NCBI RefSeq assembly: GCF_025655475.1
Contig: NZ_JAHTIK010000001.1
Span: forward strand, 1,050,957-1,103,371
Direction of reading: 5' to 3'
Source: Kitasatospora sp. DSM 101779
GTDB lineage: Bacteria; Actinomycetota; Actinomycetes; Streptomycetales; Streptomycetaceae
DNA: 52,415 nt
Numbering within the stretch: the stretch's first letter is position 1; each line of letters starts with the position of its first letter. The notes under the pieces are model-generated. The model worked only from the letters and a program-made list of their open reading frames with translations, had not been told where the DNA came from and searched no databases. This document shows positions 25,238-33,663 of this stretch, piece after piece. The position numbers and the translations under genes were made by a program.

Positions 25238-27058
25238 TCAGCGCCGGCTGGCCCGGTCAAGGGCGTCGTCGAGGGATGACGCCGCCATGATGAGCGAGAG
25301 GTGGGTGAACGCCTGCGGGAAGTTGCCCAGTTGCTCACCGGAGGGTCCGATCTCCTCGGCGAACAGGTCCACGTGGTTGGCGTAGGTGAGCATCTTCTCG
25401 AAGGCGTAGCGGGCCTGCCGCAGCCGGCCGGCGCGGGCGAGCGCGTCGACGTAGAGGAAGGTGCAGAGGCTGAAGGTGCCCTCCGAGCCGCGCAGTCCGT
25501 CGGGTGAGGCGGCCGGGTCGTAGCGGTAGACGAGGCTGTCCGACACCAGCTTGCGGTCCATCGCGTCGAGCGTGGAGAGCCAGGCGGGGTCCTTCGGCCC
25601 CAGCAGACCCACCCGTGGGATGAGCAGCAGGGAGGCGTCCAGGACGTCGCCGTCGTAGTGCTGGACGAGGGCCTGCTCCTTCTCGCTCCAGCCGCGCTCC
25701 ATGATCTGCTTCAGCACGGCGTCCCGGGTCTCCCGCCAGCGGACGAGGTCGGCGGGCCGGCTGAACTCCTCGGCCAGGCGCATGCCGCGGTCGAAGGCGA
25801 CCCAGGTCATCACCCGGCTGAAGGTGAAGTGCTGGCGGCCGCCGCGGGTCTCCCAGATGCCTTCGTCCGGGCGGTCCCAGTTCTCGGAGAGCCAGTCGAG
25901 GGTCTTCGCCGCCGCCTTCCACCCCTCGTAGCCCGGCTGCACGCCGGACCTCCGCCCCTCGGCGAGGGCGTAGAGGGCCTCGCCGTAGATGTCGAGCTGG
26001 AGCTGGTCCATCGCGGCGTTGCCGGCGCGCACCGGCGCGGATCCGCGGTACCCCTCGAAGTGTTCGAGGATCTCCTCGGAGAGCTGCGGGTCCCCGTCGA
26101 TGCGGTACATGATCTGCAGGCGCTCGCCCGGCAGGTCGAGGCGTTCGCGCAGCCGTTCGTTCAGCCAGCGGGTGAAGGCCTCGGCCTCGTCGGTGAAGCC
26201 CAGGTCCAGCAGCGCGCGCACCGAGAGGGACGCGTCGCGGATCCAGGTGAAGCGGTAGTCCCAGTTGCGCTCACCGCCGACCTGCTCCGGCAGACCCATG
26301 GTGGGTGCTGCGACCAGCCCGCCGGTCGGGGCGTAGGTGAGCAGCTTGAGCGTGATCGCGGACCGGTAGACCGCGTTCGGCCAGCGGCCCCGGTAGTTGG
26401 ACTGGCGCACCCAGGTCTGCCAGTAGTCGACGGCCTCCCACAGCTGCTCGGTGATCCGGTCGACCGAGGGTGGCGGCGGGGCCTCGCCGTCGGCGCCGCA
26501 GGAGGTCATGACGACGCCCGAGGTCTCGCCGGCGTTGAGCGTGACCGTGCCGCGGACGTCCCGGTCCGACCGGTGCAGCGGGAACAGCGCCCGTAGGTGC
26601 AGGGCCGCGCCGGGCGCGCGGAAGACGGCGTCCCCGCCGTCGACGGTCACCCGGTGGTCGGCCCGGCCGTAGTCGAAGCGCGGCCGGCAGTCGAGTTCGA
26701 AGCGGACGGTGCCGCGGACCGCGCGGACCGCCCGGATCATGGTGTGGCGGTCGGAGGCGCGGTCGCCCTTGTCGGGCAGCATCCAGTCGATGACCTCGCC
26801 GACACCGTCCTCGGACATGAACCTGGTGACCAGGACGGCGCTGTCCGGGTAGTAGAGCTGACGGCAGGTCGGGTCGTGCTCCACCGGGGCCAGCCGGAAG
26901 TGGCCGCCGCGGTCGTGGTCGAGGAGGGCCGCGAAGATGCTGGGCGAGTCGAACCGCGGGGCGGCGAACCAGTCCACCACGCCCTGCGAGGAGATCAGCG
27001 CGGCGGTCTGCAGGTCTCCCACCAGTCCGTGGTCGGCGATGGGCGGGTAGCGGTCCAT
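25238..27058 (-). CDS. Glycoside hydrolase family 15 (trehalase/glucoamylase-like)
   Basis: A 606-residue GH15 enzyme. It begins with the family start 'PPIADHGLVGDLQTAALIS' and 'GVVDWFAAPRFDSPSIFAALLD'. The (alpha/alpha)6 barrel follows with RNWDYRFTWIRDAS near 270 and the C-terminal catalytic-base region FAEEIGPSGEQLGNFPQAF near 578-596. The same family includes mycobacterial trehalase and glucodextranase-like proteins. It probably releases glucose from trehalose or a small glucan in the cytoplasm (no signal peptide). ATG with GGAGAGCCC upstream, first gene of the GH15-cyclase operon. Confidence 0.85.
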   Translation of the reverse strand: MDRYPPIADHGLVGDLQTAALISSQGVVDWFAAPRFDSPSIFAALLDHDRGGHFRLAPVEHDPTCRQLYYPDSAVLVTRFMSEDGVGEVIDWMLPDKGDRASDRHTMIRAVRAVRGTVRFELDCRPRFDYGRADHRVTVDGGDAVFRAPGAALHLRALFPLHRSDRDVRGTVTLNAGETSGVVMTSCGADGEAPPPPSVDRITEQLWEAVDYWQTWVRQSNYRGRWPNAVYRSAITLKLLTYAPTGGLVAAPTMGLPEQVGGERNWDYRFTWIRDASLSVRALLDLGFTDEAEAFTRWLNERLRERLDLPGERLQIMYRIDGDPQLSEEILEHFEGYRGSAPVRAGNAAMDQLQLDIYGEALYALAEGRRSGVQPGYEGWKAAAKTLDWLSENWDRPDEGIWETRGGRQHFTFSRVMTWVAFDRGMRLAEEFSRPADLVRWRETRDAVLKQIMERGWSEKEQALVQHYDGDVLDASLLLIPRVGLLGPKDPAWLSTLDAMDRKLVSDSLVYRYDPAASPDGLRGSEGTFSLCTFLYVDALARAGRLRQARYAFEKMLTYANHVDLFAEEIGPSGEQLGNFPQAFTHLSLIMAASSLDDALDRASRR

Positions 27059-27212
27059 GGGCTCTCCGTGGTTTCGGCTTCCTCGGCGCAGCGTATCCGT
27101 TATGCCGTATATGTCCGTGCGTGGCACGGGACCCGGATCCGCACACGCGCGACGGGCTGCGCACCGGGAAGGACACCCCCGGCCGCCAGCCGCGCGCCCA
27201 CTGGGTCGGCAC

Positions 27213-29267
27213 TCACGGCGAGGCACCGATGGGGACGGCCATGGCCGCGGCTTCCGTGGCGTCGACGGGCACCGCGGCTTCGGGGCGGCGCAGGTCGAGC
27301 ACGATGAGGACGGCGGCGGCGACGCCCAGGTAGACGAGCAGGGTGGTCAGCGCCTGGCCCGTTCCGTGACCGTCGAAGTAGATCGTGTGGTGCAGCAGGA
27401 CGTACCCGTTGCGGGGCGGCAGATAGGGCCCGATGTCGCGCCAGAAGGCGGGCAGGTAGGGCACGCCGGTCGCGCCGCCGGACGACGGGTTGCCGAAGAG
27501 GATCATCACGACGACCGTGACCAGGGTGCCCACGGGGCCGAGCAGCTTCTGCAGGATCGCGGCGACGAAGGCGACCACGGCGACGATCAGCGAACAGATC
27601 GGCCAGGTGATCCAGAACTTGCTGCTGGGGAATCCCTGCAGCCAGTAGCAGACGATCAGATCGATGACGAGGCCGCTCACGACGGCGAATCCGGCGAGCT
27701 GGGCGGCACGCCAGCGGCCGGCCGCCCTGCCGGTCGCGGCCATGAGCAGGGTCGAGCTCATGTACCCGCCGATCAGCAGCGGGACCAGCATGAGGGCTTG
27801 GACCAGGCCGAACGGGTCCTTGGCCACCAGCGGCGTCGGGGCGTACTGCTGCACCTTCAGGGTCTGGCCGGTGGCCTTGGCCGCGTCCTCGAACTTCACC
27901 GCGAGGTCGAGCGGTGCCAGGTCGCTCATGGACGGCACCACGATCAGGGTGTTGGAGGTGCCCGAGGAGATCAGCGCGCCGAAGACCCGGGCTTCGTCCA
28001 TCGCGGTCTTGGCGGCCGCTTCGTTCGGGTACTGGGTGACCTTCAGGGAGATGTTCTTCTCGGCCGCGGGCAGGACGGGAGAGGTGCCGACCGCGCCGAA
28101 CGGCAGGTTGGTGGCTTTGGGAGCGTGCGAGGCGCTCATGTAGGTGGTGGCGAACAGGCACTGCATCACGGCGCAGATGCCGAGCGCCACGAGGATCCCG
28201 ATCAGGGCGCGCCGACTGTTGGGCGGGGGTCGGCGCGGGGACGTCGGCGGCGTCGCGTCGGCTTCCCGGCCGGCGCTTCGGGCGGCCGCCCTGGCCGGGC
28301 GGATGCGGCCGTACCAGGCGATGACGGCGATGCCGGCGAAGGCGTAGAGGAACAGGACGACCAGTGGGGTGGAGATGTCGCTCCCGCCGAAGTACAGCAC
28401 GTGGTTGATCAGGGTGACCGCGCTCTGCGGTGGGAAGATCACGCCGATGTTGCGCCAGTAGACCGGCAGCAGGTAGGTGCCGAGTCCTCCCGCGGGCGGG
28501 CCGCCGACGACGATGAAGAGCACCGCCACGAGCAGAGTGCCCATCCTGCCCACCATGGCCTGCAACGCGGCAGCGGCCAGCGCCACCGCCGAGGTGACGA
28601 GCCAGAAGCACGGCAGCAGCGGCCAGAAGTGGCTGCTGGAGTACGCGCCGATTCCCAATCCGGCGATCAGGTCGGTCAGCAGCGCACCCACCAGGGCGTA
28701 CCCGGCCAGAATGACCGCGCGCCACGGTGCCGCGGCGGTGCCGTGGGCCGCCTTGTAGACCAGCACGGCGGCCAGGTATCCGCCGATCAGCAGCGGAAGC
28801 AGCAACAGCGCCGTCACTGCGCCGACCGGGTCGGTCGATGCGAGCGGCTTGACCGTCTGCACGGTCAGCGGCCGGCCCAGCTCGTGCGCCGCCGCCACGA
28901 AGGCCGGCTCCAGCTCGGTCTGAGCGAAGAAGCTCTTCGCCGGGACGACGATCAGCGTGTCGGCCGATCCGTCGCTGACGTAGGCGCCGTACAGCTCACC
29001 GCGGTCGGCGGCGGCCGTCACGGCGGACTGGTCCTGGTAGGAGGTGAGGTCCAGCCCCACGCGCGCCGCCACTTCGGCGACCACGGGCGACGGCGGCCCC
29101 GCCACGCCGAAGGGCATGTTCCGCGGCACGAGGAGCTGCTGGGCGCTGACGAGGCACAGGGCGAGGAGGGCCTGGGCGAAGAGCACCAGAGCCAGCGAAA
29201 AGGCGATCTTCGCTCCGGCGCCTCGCCCGTCGGCTCCGGGAGCAGCCTGCACCGGTCGTCCCGCCAT
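27213..29267 (-). CDS. Internally duplicated DUF3533/YhgE-like membrane protein
   Basis: A 684-residue membrane protein made of two homologous halves (about 1-340 and 355-684). Each half has an N-terminal helix, an extracytoplasmic domain containing NMPFGVAG/NLPFGAVG and ADTLIVVP/SNTLIVVP, then about five helices including LLLPLLIGGY/LMLVPLLIGGY, an FWP...FWITWP loop and a final LPVYWRNIG/LPAFWRDIG motif. This layout (one helix, soluble domain, ABC-2-type helices) is typical of the YhgE/Pip and DUF3533 exporters. Fusion of two copies in one chain suggests a pseudodimer. ATG with GGGAG 8 bases upstream. Substrate unknown. Confidence 0.8.
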   Translation of the reverse strand: MAGRPVQAAPGADGRGAGAKIAFSLALVLFAQALLALCLVSAQQLLVPRNMPFGVAGPPSPVVAEVAARVGLDLTSYQDQSAVTAAADRGELYGAYVSDGSADTLIVVPAKSFFAQTELEPAFVAAAHELGRPLTVQTVKPLASTDPVGAVTALLLLPLLIGGYLAAVLVYKAAHGTAAAPWRAVILAGYALVGALLTDLIAGLGIGAYSSSHFWPLLPCFWLVTSAVALAAAALQAMVGRMGTLLVAVLFIVVGGPPAGGLGTYLLPVYWRNIGVIFPPQSAVTLINHVLYFGGSDISTPLVVLFLYAFAGIAVIAWYGRIRPARAAARSAGREADATPPTSPRRPPPNSRRALIGILVALGICAVMQCLFATTYMSASHAPKATNLPFGAVGTSPVLPAAEKNISLKVTQYPNEAAAKTAMDEARVFGALISSGTSNTLIVVPSMSDLAPLDLAVKFEDAAKATGQTLKVQQYAPTPLVAKDPFGLVQALMLVPLLIGGYMSSTLLMAATGRAAGRWRAAQLAGFAVVSGLVIDLIVCYWLQGFPSSKFWITWPICSLIVAVVAFVAAILQKLLGPVGTLVTVVVMILFGNPSSGGATGVPYLPAFWRDIGPYLPPRNGYVLLHHTIYFDGHGTGQALTTLLVYLGVAAAVLIVLDLRRPEAAVPVDATEAAAMAVPIGASP

Positions 29268-29418
29268 CGCTGTTCTCCCGTTGGCTTCCGTCGCACCGGC
29301 CCCTGATCCGTCCGCCGCCGGCCCGGTTCCTTCCGTGAGCCATCACCACACGGGCGCCGTCGCGCGGCAACTCGGAGGACGCGTGCAGGTGACGGCGGAA
29401 CGCCGCAGGAGGCGTGAT

Positions 29419-29450
29419 CCGCCCGGCCGTCACGGCGGACGGCCGGGCGG
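29419..29450 (-). terminator. Strong hairpin after yceI
   Basis: CCGCCCGGCCGT / ACGGCCGGGCGG, a perfect 12-bp stem with an 8-base loop, immediately downstream of the YceI stop at 29460 and upstream of the duplicated membrane-protein gene. Confidence 0.7.
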
Positions 29451-29459
29451 CGGGCGGCG

Positions 29460-30014
29460 CTACCGGCTCTGCTTGATCGCGGAGAGGTCGAACTCCAGGA
29501 CGATCTTGTCGCCGACGAGGACCCCACCGCCCTCCAGTGCGGCGTTCCAGGTCACGCCGAACTCCTTGCGGCTGATCGTCACCGAGCCCTCCAGGCCGAC
29601 CCGGAGGTTGCCGTACGGGTCGACGGCGTTGCCCGTGTACTCGAAGTCGATGGCGACGGGGCGGGTGGTGTCCTTGACGGTGAGGTCGCCGGTGACGCGG
29701 TACTCGGTCGCGGAGCGCGGCTCGACCGAGCTGGTGCGGAAGGTGATCTCGGGGTGGTTGGGGGCGTCGAGGAAGTCGTTGGTGCGCAGGTGCTGGTCGC
29801 GCTGTTCGACCCCGGTGTCGATGCTCTCGGTCCTGATCACCACCTGGGCAGTGGAGCGGGACGGGTCGCTGCCGTCCAGCCGGGCGGTGCCGTCGAACTT
29901 CTGGAACGAGCCGCGGACCTTGGTCACCATGGCATGGCGCGCCACGAAGCCGATCCGGCTGTGGGCGAGGTCGAGGACGTAGTCCCCGGTGAGTTCGGGG
30001 AGCGAAACGGTCAC
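29460..30014 (-). CDS. YceI-family lipocalin-like protein
   Basis: A 184-residue YceI protein. The N-terminal YVLDLAHSRIGFVARHAMV (about 11-29), TRTS/ATEYRVTGDLTVKD segment and C-terminal beta strands VTISRKEFGVTWN are typical. YceI proteins bind isoprenoid-type lipids in a beta barrel. No signal peptide is seen, so the protein may be cytoplasmic as in many actinobacterial paralogues. GTG 30014 chosen: GGAG 7 bases upstream. Monocistronic with its own terminator. Confidence 0.9.
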   Translation of the reverse strand: MTVSLPELTGDYVLDLAHSRIGFVARHAMVTKVRGSFQKFDGTARLDGSDPSRSTAQVVIRTESIDTGVEQRDQHLRTNDFLDAPNHPEITFRTSSVEPRSATEYRVTGDLTVKDTTRPVAIDFEYTGNAVDPYGNLRVGLEGSVTISRKEFGVTWNAALEGGGVLVGDKIVLEFDLSAIKQSR

Positions 30015-30221
30015 GATGTGTCTCCGTGGGGCCTGGACGCCGGCGGCGGTCCGCCGGGGTCGTTCACGAACCACGCTAGGCCTCCGCCGTACCGCGGCCC
30101 CGCCGACCGTCCCGCGCCGTCGCGCACGTTCAGGCGGACGGGTGACTGCGCGCCACCACGGCGGCTGACGGGCGCGCAGCTCCTCGCGGGCCGCCGGTGG
30201 GCAGCCGGGCAGCCGGGCCGA

Positions 30222-30467
30222 TCAGCTGTGGTTGACGATGACGGCGATGCCCCAGCCGATCGCGGCGAGGACCACGGCGAAGCACACGCCGGCGACGACG
30301 TACCCGAGCGGCCCGGCCGCGGGACGGCCGGCGAGGTCGTCGCCCGTCCGGGCCGGGGGGTTGAGGGCGCGCACGCCGACGGCGAAGAGTGCGGGCAGGC
30401 CCGCGCCGGCGAGCAGCCCCACCACCATGATCTTCCACAGGGCGTCGAGGTTGATCCAGGAGTTCAC
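30222..30467 (-). CDS. Small two-helix membrane protein coupled to Pit
   Basis: An 81-residue protein with two hydrophobic helices (about 12-32 and 55-77) around a polar, Arg/Asp-containing loop. The GTG overlaps the Pit stop (GTGA), with GAGGTGG about 4-10 bases upstream, so it is translationally coupled to the phosphate permease. No named family. A subunit or regulator of Pit is inferred from coupling only. Confidence 0.7.
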   Translation of the reverse strand: MNSWINLDALWKIMVVGLLAGAGLPALFAVGVRALNPPARTGDDLAGRPAAGPLGYVVAGVCFAVVLAAIGWGIAVIVNHS

Positions 30468-31618
30468 GACGCCACCTCGTCCCTCGGGGTCGTCGGAACG
30501 ACCGAGCCCGTCCACGCGGCGTTGACGTTCTCCGGTGTCACGGCCGGACGGCGGGACGCGACGAAGAAGGCGACCGAGGCCGCCACCAGCACAACGAAGA
30601 TCACCGCCACTCCGATGGTGCCGCCGATCCCGTTCGCGACCCAGTAGGCGAGCGCGCCGACCACTGCCGAGGCCGGCAGGGTGATCAGCCAGGCGGCCAC
30701 CATGCGGTGGGCGATGTGCCAGCGCACCACCGCGCCCTTCTTGCCCACGCCCGTGCCGAGGATCGAGCCGGTGGCCACGTGGGTGGTGGAGAGCGAGTAG
30801 CCGAAGTCGGTGGAGGAGAGGATGACCGCGGCCGAGGCCGATTCGGCGGCCATCCCCTGCGGTGCCTCGATCTCGACCAGGCCCTTGCCGAGCGCCCTGA
30901 TCACCCGCCAGCCGCCGATGTAGGTCCCGAGGGCGATCGCCAGCGCGCAGGCGGTGATCACCCAGGTCGGGGCGCTCGCGCCGGACTGCAGCGTGCCGTT
31001 GGCGATCAGCGCCAGTGTGATGACGCCCATGGTCTTCTGCGCGTCGTTGGTGCCGTGGGCGAGTGAGACCATGCAGGCCGAACCCACCTGGCCGATCCGG
31101 AAGCCGTGCTGTCGCGGGCGATCGGCCACGCCGCGGGTGAGACGGTAGACGAGGACGGTGCCGAGCGCGGCGACCGACCCGGCGATGAACGGTGACAGGG
31201 CGGCGGGCACGATCACCTTGGCGACCAGGCCCTGCCACTTGACGGCGTCGGCGCCGGCCGCCGCGATGGTCGCCCCGACCACGCCGCCGATCAGCGCGTG
31301 CGAGGAACTGGACGGGATCCCCAGGTACCAGGTGGTCAGATTCCACAGGATGCTGCCCACCAGGCCCGCCATGACCACGGTCAGCGTCACATCGCCGCTG
31401 TTGACCAGGCCGCTCGCGATGGTCGCCGCGACGGCGGTCGACAGGAAGGCGCCGACCAGGTTCAGCACCGCCGAGACGGCGACCGCCACCCGCGGCGGCA
31501 GCGCCCCGGTGACGATCGAGGTCGCCATGGCGTTGCCGGTGTCGTGGAACCCGTTGGTGAAATCGAAGCCCAGCGCGGTGACGACCACCAGCGCCAGGAC
31601 TACGTCATTGCCGGTCAC
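30464..31618 (-). CDS. pit: Low-affinity inorganic phosphate transporter (Pit family)
   Basis: A 384-residue PHO4-family permease. The duplicated signature is visible: GFDFTNGFHDTGNAMATS near 15-32 and SLAHGTNDAQKTMGVI near 185-200, flanked by about ten to twelve helices with an internal inverted repeat. It imports metal-phosphate with protons. Start at GTG 31618 gives a normal Pit N-terminus (TGNDVVLALVVVTAL); upstream residues are Arg-rich and there is no ribosome site, so the mRNA may be leaderless. Followed by a coupled small membrane protein. Confidence 0.9.
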   Translation of the reverse strand: MTGNDVVLALVVVTALGFDFTNGFHDTGNAMATSIVTGALPPRVAVAVSAVLNLVGAFLSTAVAATIASGLVNSGDVTLTVVMAGLVGSILWNLTTWYLGIPSSSSHALIGGVVGATIAAAGADAVKWQGLVAKVIVPAALSPFIAGSVAALGTVLVYRLTRGVADRPRQHGFRIGQVGSACMVSLAHGTNDAQKTMGVITLALIANGTLQSGASAPTWVITACALAIALGTYIGGWRVIRALGKGLVEIEAPQGMAAESASAAVILSSTDFGYSLSTTHVATGSILGTGVGKKGAVVRWHIAHRMVAAWLITLPASAVVGALAYWVANGIGGTIGVAVIFVVLVAASVAFFVASRRPAVTPENVNAAWTGSVVPTTPRDEVAS

Positions 31619-31638
31619 GTGTACGAACCTAACCGCCC

Positions 31639-31664
31639 GTGTCGCGGACACCGGTCTGCGACAC
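31639..31664. promoter_or_regulatory. Inverted repeat between MarR and Pit genes
   Basis: GTGTCGC / GCGACAC, a 7-bp arm with a 12-base spacer, between the MarR stop and the Pit start. It could be a weak terminator for the MarR gene or an operator for Pit; nothing in the sequence decides. Confidence 0.3.
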
Positions 31665-31754
31665 TCCCCGGTCCGGGCCCGGTCGGCGCCGTCCGATCGA
31701 ACCGGCACGCCACAGCCGCCGGATGACCCGGCGGCACGTTCTCTTCCGGCAGTG

Positions 31755-32288
31755 CTACCGCCCGGCTGCCGGGCCGGCGGCGTCGGCCGGGGCCTCCGCG
31801 AGGTTCCGCTCGAGACGTTCCAGGGTGTGCAGGGCCGCGGTGCACTCGTCGGCGGTCAGCCCCGCGGTCACCAGGCCCTCGAGCTGACTCCAACTCTGCT
31901 CGACCTCGCGGCGCAGGGCGTGGCTGGCCGCGGTCGGTTCGACGAGCGATGCGCGCCGGTCGGTGGGCGAGGGCCGGCGGCGGACGAATCCGGCCTGCTC
32001 CAGTCGCTGGACGGTGCGGGTCATGGTGGCGGCGTCGGAGTCGAGCAGCCGCACCAGGTCGGCCTGGCGCTGGGGGCCGAGCTCCCACAGGTGCATCATC
32101 ACCAGCTCCTGACCCGGGTGCAGACCGATGCGGCGCAGCAGCTGGCCGGCGAGCATGCGGTGCAGCCGGGCGAGGCGGAAGATCGCGTGGCTGATCGGCC
32201 CGCCGGCTGCCGCGGCCGGTACCGGGACGCTCCCCGCCGGCCCCGCCGCCGCGGGATCCTTCGCGGCCTCCGGGGTGGACTGCGTCAT
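31755..32288 (-). CDS. MarR-family transcriptional regulator
   Basis: A 177-residue MarR protein. The first 30 residues are Ala/Pro-rich. The winged helix follows: 'GLHPGQELVMMHLWELGPQRQADLVRLL' near 55-82, DAATMTRTVQRLEQAGFV recognition helix near 85-102, and wing RRPSPTDRRASLVEPT. It is divergent from an old-yellow-enzyme gene with a 28-nt palindrome between them, so it probably represses that gene and responds to an electrophile or phenolic ligand. ATG 32288 with GAGGAA upstream; a GTG just before it is in frame. Confidence 0.9.
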   Translation of the reverse strand: MTQSTPEAAKDPAAAGPAGSVPVPAAAAGGPISHAIFRLARLHRMLAGQLLRRIGLHPGQELVMMHLWELGPQRQADLVRLLDSDAATMTRTVQRLEQAGFVRRRPSPTDRRASLVEPTAASHALRREVEQSWSQLEGLVTAGLTADECTAALHTLERLERNLAEAPADAAGPAAGR

Positions 32289-32390
32289 CACTTCCTCACC
32301 TTCCCTGGTCGGGCAATGACTCTACCGCGGATCCACCCGGACCGCAGAGGGCAATCAGCTCACAAGCCCGAACATCCCCTGCTCACCGCA

Positions 32391-32406
32391 TGTGACGCAC
32401 ATCACA
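32391..32406. promoter_or_regulatory. CRP-type palindrome upstream of the OYE gene
   Basis: TGTGACGCACATCACA matches the CRP consensus TGTGA-N6-TCACA exactly on both arms. It lies 104 bases upstream of the OYE start, next to the MarR-type palindrome. A CRP/FNR-family activator could bind here; no such gene is in the window. Confidence 0.55.
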
Positions 32407-32430
32407 CATCGATCGGGGAAGGCTCCGTCG

Positions 32431-32458
32431 ACATTTACCTGTTCGAGCAGGTAAATGT
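32431..32458. promoter_or_regulatory. Palindromic operator in MarR/OYE divergon
   Basis: Arms ACATTTACCTG and CAGGTAAATGT, 11 bp each and perfectly complementary, separated by TTCGAG. It is AT-richer than its surroundings and located 51 bases before the OYE ATG, where a MarR dimer would block the promoter. Best explained as the MarR operator. Confidence 0.75.
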
Positions 32459-32509
32459 GACGTTGGGACTGTCCGGGCCACCGCCCGGCACTCGAACAAG
32501 GAGAAGATC

Positions 32510-33580
32510 ATGACCACTGCCTTCGATCCGATCGTCCTCGGCGGCAAGCCCCTGGCCAGCCGCCTCGTGATGGCGCCGATGACCCGCAGCCGCGCGTACG
32601 GGCCCGGCGCGCAGCCGACCGAGCTGATGGCGACCTACTACGCGCAGCGCGCCGGCGCCGGCCTGATCGTCACCGAGGGCGTCCAGCCCTCGCCGGTCGG
32701 CCAGGGCTACCCCGACACCCCGGGCCTGCACACCCCGGGCCAGGTGGCGGCGTGGCGGCGGGTGACCGATGCGGTGCACCGGGAGGGCGGCACGATCTTC
32801 GCCCAGCTCATGCACACCGGCCGGATCGGCCACCCGAGCCTGCTGCCGGACGGCCTGGTGCCGGTCGCGCCGTCGGCGGTGGCGGCCGAGGGGCAGGTGT
32901 TCACGCACCAGGGACCGCAGGACTTCGTGGTCCCGAGGGAGCTGACCGAGGCGCAGATCCACGAGACGATCGCCGATTTCGCCGCCGCGGCCCGGAACGC
33001 GGTCGAGGCCGGCTTCGACGGGGTGGAGATCCACGGCGCCAACGGGTACCTGATCCACCAGTTCCTCGCCCCCAACACCAACCGTCGCACCGACGCCTGG
33101 GGCGGGACGGTCGAGGGCCGGATCCGCTTCGCGGTCGAGGTCACCACCGCCGTCGCCGAGTCGATCGGCGGCGACCGCGTGGGTCTGCGGATCTCGCCCG
33201 GCAATCCGTACAACGGCATCGCCGAGGACGACCCCGCCGAGGCGTACGAGGCGCTGCTGGGCCGGCTGGCGGGCCTGGGACTGGCGTACCTGCACCTGCT
33301 GGAGGGCCCGGACGGTGAACTGACCGGCCGGCTGCGCAAGGTGTGGCCGGGCGTGTTCGTCCTCAACCCGTTCACCCACCCCGCCGCCACCGGACCCCAG
33401 GCACTGGCCCTGGTCGGGAACGGCACAGCGGACATGGTCGCCTTCGGCGCGCTGTTCCTCGCCAACCCCGACCTGCCGGCCCGGCTCGCCGCCGGCGGCC
33501 CGTTCAACACCCCCGACCCGGCCACCTTCTACGGCGGCGACCACCGCGGCTACACCGACTACCCCGCCCTCACCGCCTGA
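32510..33580 (+). CDS. Old yellow enzyme family alkene reductase
   Basis: A 356-residue FMN TIM-barrel ene-reductase (NemA/OYE type). It has PMTRSRAYGPGAQPT near 24-38, the FMN-region VTEGVQPSPVGQGYP, QLMHTGRIGHPS near 101-112, the substrate-binding pair HGANGYLIHQFLAPNTN near 179-195 (conserved HxxN) and the C-terminal GALFLANPDLPARL near 320-333. It reduces activated C=C bonds with NAD(P)H and detoxifies electrophiles. ATG with AAGGAGAAG 5 bases upstream; regulated by the divergent MarR and its palindrome. Confidence 0.9.
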   Translation: MTTAFDPIVLGGKPLASRLVMAPMTRSRAYGPGAQPTELMATYYAQRAGAGLIVTEGVQPSPVGQGYPDTPGLHTPGQVAAWRRVTDAVHREGGTIFAQLMHTGRIGHPSLLPDGLVPVAPSAVAAEGQVFTHQGPQDFVVPRELTEAQIHETIADFAAAARNAVEAGFDGVEIHGANGYLIHQFLAPNTNRRTDAWGGTVEGRIRFAVEVTTAVAESIGGDRVGLRISPGNPYNGIAEDDPAEAYEALLGRLAGLGLAYLHLLEGPDGELTGRLRKVWPGVFVLNPFTHPAATGPQALALVGNGTADMVAFGALFLANPDLPARLAAGGPFNTPDPATFYGGDHRGYTDYPALTA

Positions 33581-33663
33581 GCGGTGCGGCCCTGCGCGGC
33601 CTCGCGGTGAGCCACCGCGCACGCTGTTCCCCTCCCCGCCCCCTCTCTCCCCGGGAGTTCCCG

